46,433 nt of DNA from NCBI GenBank assembly GCA_023151315.1, contig JAKLJE010000033.1, positions 1 through 46,433 on the forward strand, given 5' to 3'. The notes beneath the pieces were generated by a model. That model did not search any database. It was not told the origin of the DNA and was given only the letters and a program-made list of their open reading frames with translations. This DNA comes from Bacteroidia bacterium (GTDB lineage Bacteria; Bacteroidota; Bacteroidia; Palsa-965). Below, one piece after another: positions 40,466 to 46,433 of the stretch (positions are counted from its first letter, which is position 1; each line of letters starts with the position of its first letter). The position numbers and the translations under genes were made by a program.

Positions 40466-41545
40466 TCATTCATTGTACTTCATGAATCTGACAGCACCCG
40501 ATCCACAATTGAAGAAGTAAATACCCGGAGCCAGATCTTCGATTGAAATACTGTAAGTCAGGTCTGCATCCAAATTCAACTTATAGGAACGTACTGTGCG
40601 TCCATCTGAAGCCACAAGGTTCAGAACGTCTGTTGACGGTACGCTTTGAAACTTTAGCACAACGTAATCCGAAGCCGGGTTCGGATACATTTCGAAAAGA
40701 GGAGCGGCAACTAACTCTCCGGTACCCAGATTAATGAACTGCGCCGTATCCAGATCGAACGCCTCTGCATTGATAATATATCTGTCGGTTGGTAATGAGC
40801 CTTCGTATTTAGAAACAAGTCCTACCAGTTTTATCCGGTGTTCATTATAATTGGCCGGCACAGTGTACGTGTAATGACATTGATACGATGACGCGAATGA
40901 TACCGTTGAAGGAATAATTCCCGGTGTACCGAAAGCTCCGCCCAGATACGCACGCGCAACAAAGCGATGACAGTAATTGACAATAGGATTTCCGGCATTA
41001 TAAAACGGATGACCGACAACAGAGTTATACGCGTTACTTTGGTTGTATCCTGTACCAGATCCATACACACTGTCTTCAACAACTATGCAGTTGAAACGCA
41101 TATTGCCGGATTCCGTACCTGTAAAGAATACACGCAGGTAAACATCCAGCTGTCTGCTGGCTGTTGAGAAAATCACGGAATCAAAGTACATCGTTGCGGT
41201 ACTCGGATTTGACAGAATGGATGTTACCTGAGCGTCCCACAAACTTCGTGATATAGAATAGCCAGTCCTGTTCATTGTTGCGGTGGGATAAGCCAACGTA
41301 TAGAAACTCTGAATCATTATACCATCGTTGATTTCCATTGAGTCACCTACATGCACGGCAACAGGAATCGCACGTGGGTGATGTTGAATAAGCGTATCAA
41401 GATAGAGATATGCGTCAGGCTCGTAAGTCACCCAAGAACCTGTGAATCGTTCAACCACGCAATTCTGCAATGAAAACTGAGCATTCACAACACGTACAGT
41501 TGCGACGAGAATAACCAGAAATAAAAATCTTTTACTGATGCTCAT
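40466..41545 (-). CDS. Omp28-like secreted protein with T9SS sorting domain, CxxC lost
   Basis: A 359-residue exported protein: signal peptide ending VVNA-QF, then an Omp28-type thioredoxin-like domain (about 22-280) starting V-V-E-R-F-T-G-S-W-V-T-Y-E-P-D-A, and a C-terminal T9SS type A sorting domain (about 285-359, F-E-M-Y-P-N-P-A-S-D-Y-V to G-I-Y-F-F-N). In relatives the start reads F-T-G-x-W-C-x-x-C-P; here both cysteines are replaced (Val and Glu), so a redox role is unlikely. ATG 41545 starts the signal peptide directly; the longer frame upstream is not coding-like. Confidence 0.8.
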   Translation of the reverse strand: MSISKRFLFLVILVATVRVVNAQFSLQNCVVERFTGSWVTYEPDAYLYLDTLIQHHPRAIPVAVHVGDSMEINDGIMIQSFYTLAYPTATMNRTGYSISRSLWDAQVTSILSNPSTATMYFDSVIFSTASRQLDVYLRVFFTGTESGNMRFNCIVVEDSVYGSGTGYNQSNAYNSVVGHPFYNAGNPIVNYCHRFVARAYLGGAFGTPGIIPSTVSFASSYQCHYTYTVPANYNEHRIKLVGLVSKYEGSLPTDRYIINAEAFDLDTAQFINLGTGELVAAPLFEMYPNPASDYVVLKFQSVPSTDVLNLVASDGRTVRSYKLNLDADLTYSISIEDLAPGIYFFNCGSGAVRFMKYNE

Positions 41546-41592
41546 AATGATCTGTTTTAGTTCAATTAAAAGTAGCATGTGATTCTGCCTAT

Positions 41593-41614
41593 CGGAATGA
41601 CTGTAGTCATTCCG
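41593..41614. repeat. 22-base inverted repeat between divergent genes
   Basis: CGGAATGACT (41593-41602) and AGTCATTCCG (41605-41614) are exact reverse complements with a 2-base spacer. It lies 48 bases before the Omp28-like start and 161 before the spermidine-synthase-like gene. Possible operator or dispersed repeat. Confidence 0.8.
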
Positions 41615-41774
41615 TTCAATGATTTGCAACACAAAGGGAGTTCCTAACGTGAGCAGCTGATGAAAGTGATAAAACACGAGTTAAGGCTCAGCTCTAATAA
41701 CAATTAACGGTCGACGGAATTGTGAAAAAGCCTTACTTTGTACACTTAAAAATTCACACCTCGCATTTGTTTAC

Positions 41775-42371
41775 ATGATCAGAAATCTATCGCTGCTCTT
41801 TTTCTGCTCCGGAGTCTCAGCCATCATCTACCAGATTGTATGGCAACGCGTATTATTCGCTTCTTTCGGAACGGATGTTGAATCCATCACAATCATTGTA
41901 TCTGTTTTTATGCTTGGACTGGGACTCGGCTCGCTTCTTGGCGGCGCGATGTCCAATGCCTCCGAACGGAAACTGATCAACTATTTCATTGTATTCGAAA
42001 CTTCAATTGGTTTGTTCGGTCTCATCAGCATTCCTCTCATCGAGTACATCAGTGTAATTACTTTTAATCTCGGTGCGGCCTGGTTGCCATTTATTGTATT
42101 TGCGATTCTGATGATTCCAACGTTCGCAATGGGAGCTACGTTACCTGTTCTTGTGACTTATCTTTTCAAAAAGACGAAGTCTGTCGGGAATTCCGTTACC
42201 AGACTTTACTATATCAATACTCTCGGATCTGCGATCGGTTGTTTTATTACCGTCGGAATACTGTTTGTTATCGGCACGCGTCAATCCACGGTTTATGTTG
42301 CTGCCACGCTTAATTTTCTGATTGCGTTTCTCACATTCATTAACACTCGTAAAAAAACAGCTGAAGCATGA
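41775..42371 (+). CDS. Spermidine-synthase-like membrane protein, first half
   Basis: A 198-residue protein with about six membrane helices. The start F-F-C-S-G-V-S-A-I-I-Y-Q-I-V-W-Q-R-V-L-F and the later M-G-A-T-L-P-V-L-V and Y-Y-I-N-T-L-G-S-A-I-G motifs are the N-terminal transporter-like half of the fused membrane/spermidine-synthase family, normally a single protein of about 750-800 residues. Here it stops after the first six helices, and the next gene starts inside its stop codon (ATGA, 4-base overlap), supplying the rest. Function of the family is unknown. Confidence 0.85.
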   Translation: MIRNLSLLFFCSGVSAIIYQIVWQRVLFASFGTDVESITIIVSVFMLGLGLGSLLGGAMSNASERKLINYFIVFETSIGLFGLISIPLIEYISVITFNLGAAWLPFIVFAILMIPTFAMGATLPVLVTYLFKKTKSVGNSVTRLYYINTLGSAIGCFITVGILFVIGTRQSTVYVAATLNFLIAFLTFINTRKKTAEA

Positions 42372-43918
42372 ATCTCAGATTAGCACTTATCATCTCGCTG
42401 ATCGCCGGATTCGTCAGCATCAGCATGGAAATAGTTTGGTTTTCCATACTTGGGTACGTATTCAAAGGCCATGCATTCACATTCGGAGCAGTGTTGTCAC
42501 TCATTCTGTTTGGAATTGCATTCGGAGCGAAATACGGATACAGATCTGTAAAAAATCCGGACACAAATGTTCTGCAACTCATTTCCAAATACCTGCTTTA
42601 TGCGGCAATCATCAACTTCCTTGGCTTTCCTGTTATTGCATGGTTGATGACTATTCACAGCGCATTCGGAGCATTGCTCGCAGTGAATGTTGTAACTGTA
42701 TCGGGATTGCTGGGTTGCATTTTTCCTTTGCTCTGCCATATTGCAGTCAGCACGGATGAACAAAAAGTAGGAAAGCAAACTTCCCTGCTCTACGCTGCGA
42801 ACATTATAGGCGCAACATCCGGCCCGTTAATTACGGGCTACGTTTTGTACGATTACTTTTCTCCCGAAGCTATTATCAGCGGACTTTGCATTGTTCTTCT
42901 TTTGCTTGGAATGATATTACGGTTACTGTCTGAACGGGGAAAAACGAATCTCAAGTATGCGGGGATTTTTATGTTGCTGATAATTGGTGTCACCATATCA
43001 CACAAAACCGTTTACACTAATTATCTGGCTAGACTTCAATACCAGACGATTTTCGGTGATGACAAAATATTCAAACACGTATTTCACAACAGAAGCGGCA
43101 CGATCACAGTAGACCAGGAAGACAGGTTCTTCGGAAGCGGCGCCTATGATGGAGCAATTAATACCGACCCTTGGGTATTTAACATCAATGCCATTGATCG
43201 CGCTTACATGATTTCAGCTCTTCACCGTTCTCCGGAGCGTGTACTGATGATAGGGCTGAGTTCCGGTTCCTGGGCAAAGGTAATTTCGGATTATCCGCTG
43301 GTTAAAGAAATTACGATAGTTGAAATTAATCCGGGATATCTCGAGTTGATTAAGAATTATCCGGAAATTTCTCCGATTCTCACTGATAAACGTATTAAAA
43401 TCATCATTGATGACGGAAGAAGGTGGCTCAAAAACAATCCGGAGGAGAAGTATGATTTAATCGTAATGAATACAACCTATTATTGGCGTCAGAACAGCAC
43501 CAATCTTTATTCATTTGAATATCTGTCCATGGCTAAAACGCATTTGAATAAAAACGGTGTGTTGTATTGGAATACAACGAAGTGCGCGGATGAAATATAC
43601 ACCGCGGCACATGTTTTCAATCACGTTGTACGCTATGGCACTTTCGTAGCGGGAAGTGACAGTCCGTTCGATCTTTCATACGAGGAGAAGGCTGCCAATC
43701 TGATCCTATTCCGCCGTCAGGGGAAAGTCCTGTTCACACAGGAGAAATTCAAAAACACATACAACGAACTCCTTGCCGTTCCGATTAAGGATGTGCATGA
43801 TTCAATTTTACAGGAAGATTTGTGGCTGATTACTGACAATAACATGGCCGGAGAATACAAGTCGGATATCTGGAGAATCTTTTCAGGTTTTACATCATCC
43901 GGCTCATCAGCAAAATAA
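42368..43918 (+). CDS. Spermidine-synthase-like membrane protein, second half with methyltransferase-like domain
   Basis: A 516-residue protein. It opens with about six or seven membrane helices (1-220) whose first helix, I-A-G-F-V-S-I-S-M-E-I-V-W-F-S-I-L-G, repeats the start of the partner gene, showing internal duplication. A soluble domain follows (about 240-500): a spermidine-synthase-like Rossmann fold with V-L-M-I-G-L-S-S-G-S-W-A, I-V-E-I-N-P-G-Y, I-I-D-D-G-R-R-W-L and Y-D-L-I-V-M-N-T. The glycine-rich loop is altered (G-L-S-S-G in place of G-G-G-D-G) and N-T-T-Y-Y-W-R replaces the usual D-x-x-D-P stretch, so polyamine synthesis is doubtful. It overlaps the previous gene by 4 bases. Confidence 0.85.
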   Translation: MNLRLALIISLIAGFVSISMEIVWFSILGYVFKGHAFTFGAVLSLILFGIAFGAKYGYRSVKNPDTNVLQLISKYLLYAAIINFLGFPVIAWLMTIHSAFGALLAVNVVTVSGLLGCIFPLLCHIAVSTDEQKVGKQTSLLYAANIIGATSGPLITGYVLYDYFSPEAIISGLCIVLLLLGMILRLLSERGKTNLKYAGIFMLLIIGVTISHKTVYTNYLARLQYQTIFGDDKIFKHVFHNRSGTITVDQEDRFFGSGAYDGAINTDPWVFNINAIDRAYMISALHRSPERVLMIGLSSGSWAKVISDYPLVKEITIVEINPGYLELIKNYPEISPILTDKRIKIIIDDGRRWLKNNPEEKYDLIVMNTTYYWRQNSTNLYSFEYLSMAKTHLNKNGVLYWNTTKCADEIYTAAHVFNHVVRYGTFVAGSDSPFDLSYEEKAANLILFRRQGKVLFTQEKFKNTYNELLAVPIKDVHDSILQEDLWLITDNNMAGEYKSDIWRIFSGFTSSGSSAK

Positions 43919-43960
43919 ATCGCGCTACACTGCTGTGATTTAATTTAACAGGAGAAATAA

Positions 43961-43990
43961 AAAAAGGAGAAAATCACTTTTCTCCTTTTT
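43961..43990. terminator. Bidirectional terminator between the synthase-like and patatin genes
   Basis: A perfect 13-base stem AAAAAGGAGAAAA (43961-43973) / TTTTCTCCTTTTT (43978-43990) with a 4-base loop, between two convergent genes. Confidence 0.9.
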
Positions 43991-44010
43991 CAAGCTGTTT
44001 ATAAGCCGGG

Positions 44011-44886
44011 CTATTTACCCGCAAGAAAAGCAGTTGCATATTTCTTTCCGGAATTATATAATGCTGTTTGTTGCTCCTTGGTTAATCCAAAATTCGTTGG
44101 AGAAATTCCCAGATTGTCAATTACAATAGAGCGACTTTTTTCTTCCGGATTCTTATCGAAGTCGATCAACTGTGCATCCAGCATTGTTTCGAATAAGTCG
44201 GCGATGTATTTCAACAAGTGATCGTAACCTAAATCACTTGGAGCCGGAGCAGGTCCGAGATTTTGCAGATACAATCCTAAAGTACTTTCATTCGGCGATC
44301 CGCCGTTATCGAAAATAGTGATCGGGAAATTGTACACCATTCCGCCATCAACGTAAAGGTGGTTGTCCGGATTATTATTGGAAAACTGCCATGCTTTGAA
44401 GAATAATGGAATCGACATGGACGAACGCACTGCTTCTGCAACAATAACGTTTGGTGTAGTCGCAAAAGAAAACTCCCTCAGATTCTTTGCATTGAGATCT
44501 GTAGCGAAAACATGCAGATCAGCCATACCGTTGTTCTTGAAATCGGTGAAGGTTGCATTCTCGGATAATCCTTTGTTCTTTATCTGCGTCTTCATCCAGT
44601 TCAGAAATGCATCACCTTCATACAAACCGTATTTGGTAGCCACACGAAGCGGATTCATACCATCTTCGAATGATTTGAAATCCGTAGCCTGAACGATGTT
44701 GTAAATTTCTTCCGCCGTGTAACGCAGACTGACAAGTGCTGCTGTAATCGCGCCGGCTGAAGTCCCGGCTACACGTTGTGTTTGCTGAAGTATGTTGTTA
44801 TCCTGAAGCACTTGAAGTGCTCCCGCGTATGCGATTCCAAGAACTCCGCCTCCTTTAAATGCGAGGTTGGTGATATTTGTTTTCAT
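44011..44886 (-). CDS. Patatin-like phospholipase, soluble
   Basis: A 291-residue lipid acyl hydrolase. All patatin motifs are present: oxyanion loop F-K-G-G-G-V-L-G, nucleophile serine in G-T-S-A-G, and the dyad aspartate in Y-V-D-G-G. No signal peptide or membrane helix is seen, so it is probably cytosolic. ATG 44886 gives the family start (M-K-T-N-I-T-N-L-A-F-K-G-G-G); a frame 17 codons longer is possible. It is the second patatin of the window and unlike the first in layout. Confidence 0.93.
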   Translation of the reverse strand: MKTNITNLAFKGGGVLGIAYAGALQVLQDNNILQQTQRVAGTSAGAITAALVSLRYTAEEIYNIVQATDFKSFEDGMNPLRVATKYGLYEGDAFLNWMKTQIKNKGLSENATFTDFKNNGMADLHVFATDLNAKNLREFSFATTPNVIVAEAVRSSMSIPLFFKAWQFSNNNPDNHLYVDGGMVYNFPITIFDNGGSPNESTLGLYLQNLGPAPAPSDLGYDHLLKYIADLFETMLDAQLIDFDKNPEEKSRSIVIDNLGISPTNFGLTKEQQTALYNSGKKYATAFLAGK

Positions 44887-45073
44887 AGGTTGGTGATTTG
44901 TTTTACGCTCCAAGTTTACGTTTTTTATATTGATCAATTATCCCGATACAATAACTATTCTTTTTGATTGCAGATAATTTAATACGCAAAACTCATCAGC
45001 GGAAGCAATATTTTATTAAAACAGCCAGTATGAACCTACAGCCACTAAATTTGTCTGTTGATCATTTCAATAC

Positions 45074-45436
45074 ATGATGAAGAAATCCCAGGATGAAAGA
45101 ATTGCTCAGATGACTTTTGCATCTGTATATCCCCTTTATGTTGCCAAAGTCACGAAAAAAGGGCGCACAGAAGAAGAATTGCTTGTTGTTATCAGTTGGC
45201 TGAGCGGGTATTCTCAATCGGAAATAATCCAACTATCCAAATCAGCAACCACGTTTGAAGAGTTCTTTACTCTTGCACGATTGAATCCCAACGCAGCATT
45301 GATCAAAGGAGTGATCTGCGGGTATAAAGTAGAAGACATCACAAATCCGCTGACACAGAAGGTTCGATATTTGGACAAAATTGTGGACGAACTTGCTAAA
45401 GGTAAATCGCTGGAAAAAATTATACGTACTCAGTAA
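45074..45436 (+). CDS. DUF2200 family protein
   Basis: A 120-residue protein of the DUF2200 family: R-I-A-Q-M-T-F-A-S-V-Y-P-L-Y-V-A-K-V-x-K-K-G-R-T-E-E-E-L, then V-I-S-W-L-S-G-Y and N-P-L-T-Q-K-V-R-Y-L-D-K-I-V-D-E-L-A-K-G-K. It is helical and probably cytosolic; function unknown. A second ATG directly follows (45077). It stands alone, 188 bases from the patatin start, in a region where I see no clear promoter. Confidence 0.9.
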   Translation: MMKKSQDERIAQMTFASVYPLYVAKVTKKGRTEEELLVVISWLSGYSQSEIIQLSKSATTFEEFFTLARLNPNAALIKGVICGYKVEDITNPLTQKVRYLDKIVDELAKGKSLEKIIRTQ

Positions 45437-45486
45437 CTTCAATATCATCAAGGTTTTATTGGCTTATATACTATCTATTCAAACAT

Positions 45487-45999
45487 ATGAAACGGGTGCT
45501 TCTGCTGGCAGTTCTGCTCGTAAGCGGAATTAGTGAAATTAAATCTCAATCAGTATCTATTTTTCTCGGCGGCGGAATAAGAAAACCATTTCCTGTCATG
45601 AGTTCTGCAGATATTTACAAGAAAGGATTCGGAATTGACGGTACATTCGGACTCGGTGTTGACAATACACTTATTACAGCAACCTGGGGAACAACGGCTT
45701 TGTTCCTTCATCAACCAATCGGGAGCCATACCAATGATGATTTTATGCAATTCATGGCCGGCATGAAATACTACTTCAACAAGAAAGCTACTGTAAATCA
45801 TATTTTCGCGCCATACGCTATGACGCAGTTGGGCTTTTGTAAATTCAAGCCTGTGTTTGAGGCCGGAATCGGTTATCGTTTAAGCGCCATTGAAATAGGT
45901 TGCTTCTTCAATACAGTGAAGCGCGCGGATGCGCCGGGCTGGGTTCCGACTGTTGATCTGCGCCTGAATCTGAGTTTGCTCAGCGACACTAACATTTAA
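45487..45999 (+). CDS. Small outer-membrane beta-barrel-like protein
   Basis: A 170-residue protein with a signal peptide (cleavage near IKS-QS) and amphipathic strands with Gly/aromatic pattern (S-I-F-L-G-G-G-I-R-K-P-F, F-G-L-G-V-D-N-T, F-E-A-G-I-G-Y-R-L), closing D-L-R-L-N-L-S-L-L. It resembles a short OmpW/OprB-like or DUF3575-like barrel but I do not recognise a family. It lies 50 bases after DUF2200 on the same strand. Confidence 0.7.
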   Translation: MKRVLLLAVLLVSGISEIKSQSVSIFLGGGIRKPFPVMSSADIYKKGFGIDGTFGLGVDNTLITATWGTTALFLHQPIGSHTNDDFMQFMAGMKYYFNKKATVNHIFAPYAMTQLGFCKFKPVFEAGIGYRLSAIEIGCFFNTVKRADAPGWVPTVDLRLNLSLLSDTNI

Positions 46000-46078
46000 G
46001 TTTACCAATTCAAACAGCAGCGGCGTGAGCACATCAATTCATCCCTATATTTAGAAATCCAAAATCAAATTTGAGAAC

Positions 46079-46433
46079 ATGAGTGAGCAGGTTGATGCGA
46101 TCATCCGCAAATCAAAAAAATGGAGGGACGAATTTGACGCTTTACGTGCAATTGCGCTCGCCTCCGGACTTGATGAAGAAGTGAAATGGGGCCAACCGTG
46201 TTATACATTAAACGGGAGTAATGTGTTCCTGATACACGGTTTCAAGGATTACTGTGCCCTTCTGTTTTTCAAAGGAACCTTGATGAAAGATCCGCAGAAA
46301 GTGCTTATTCAGCAAACAGCAAATGTTCAATCAGCCCGACAGATCAGATTTACTTCGTTGAAGGAAATTCTAAAACATAAATCTGTATTGAAGAAATACA
46401 TAGACGAAGCTGTTAAAGTTGAAAAGTCCGGAG
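46079..46433 (+). CDS. DUF1801/YdhG-like protein, partial (3' end outside window)
   Basis: An open frame from ATG 46079 runs off the window after 118 codons. It begins M-S-E-Q-V-D-A-I-I-R-K-S-K-K-W, then W-G-Q-P-C-Y-T-L-N-G-S-N-V-F-L-I-H-G-F-K-D-Y-C-A-L-L-F-F-K-G, the DUF1801 (YdhG/iron-chaperone-like) signature. In some relatives a second YdeI-like C-terminal domain follows, which would fall outside. A weak TATATTTA at 46046-46053 could be its -7 box. Confidence 0.8.
   Translation, partial: MSEQVDAIIRKSKKWRDEFDALRAIALASGLDEEVKWGQPCYTLNGSNVFLIHGFKDYCALLFFKGTLMKDPQKVLIQQTANVQSARQIRFTSLKEILKHKSVLKKYIDEAVKVEKSG

Overview
The window reads as a chromosomal stretch of a member of the Bacteroidota. 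The signs are: outer-membrane and type IX secretion (T9SS) proteins (a PorE-like OmpA protein, a PorG-like DUF6089 protein, two secreted proteins with probable T9SS C-terminal sorting domains), a TonB-dependent receptor paired with a DUF4249 lipoprotein, a BshC bacillithiol enzyme, a fused E1 alpha/beta branched-chain 2-oxoacid dehydrogenase, and promoters of the Bacteroidota type (TTG/TTTG at -33, TAnnTTTG at -7, 18-19 bases apart). Coding density is very high, no gene-free stretch exceeds 300 bases, and I saw no rRNA, tRNA, CRISPR, phage or insertion sequence. The order or genus cannot be fixed from the sequence alone.

Layout. 1-7 kb: a GIY-YIG protein, a 54-base hairpin repeat array, a PorE-like protein, a large AsmA-like protein and chorismate synthase (aroC). 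7-10 kb: DUF4249 lipoprotein and TonB-dependent receptor. 10-15.5 kb: histidine-degradation genes hutI and bifunctional FTCD, then a membrane-anchored patatin. 15.5-19.2 kb (minus): GT39-type glycosyltransferase and fused 2-oxoacid dehydrogenase E1. 19.3-21 kb: three short, probably abundant lipoproteins with clear promoters and terminators. 21-23.8 kb (plus): SUI1/YciH factor, CaiB-type CoA-transferase, PorG-like protein, GNAT acetyltransferase. 23.8-26.1 kb (minus): a membrane protein of unknown function, type II NADH dehydrogenase, aroQ. 26.2-27.1 kb: xerD. 27.1-32.7 kb (minus): a tight biotin operon bioB - unknown outer-membrane protein - bioF - bioD - bioA - yhhQ. 32.9-36.2 kb: trmD, RDD protein, rplS, a T9SS cargo protein. 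36.2-38.4 kb: divergent bshC and a Nudix hydrolase around a perfect 30-base palindrome. 38.5-40.4 kb: short MscS channel, VOC protein, and a divergent HxlR regulator/DoxX pair with two operator-like palindromes. 40.5-46.4 kb: a degenerate Omp28-like T9SS protein, a spermidine-synthase-like membrane protein split into two overlapping genes, a soluble patatin, DUF2200, a small outer-membrane protein and a partial DUF1801-like gene cut by the window end.

Most genes are housekeeping or envelope genes. The items that stand out are the unrecognised outer-membrane protein translationally coupled inside the biotin operon; the HxlR-DoxX-VOC neighbourhood resembling the Bacillus catR-catDE quinone-response module; a recurrent arrangement in which the -7 promoter box lies only 4-6 bases before the start codon (near-leaderless mRNAs); GGG-tract arrays placed in two divergent promoter regions; the apparent loss of the N-terminus of the E1 subunit; and the fission of the spermidine-synthase-like protein. 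No single complete novel defence or mobile system was seen.
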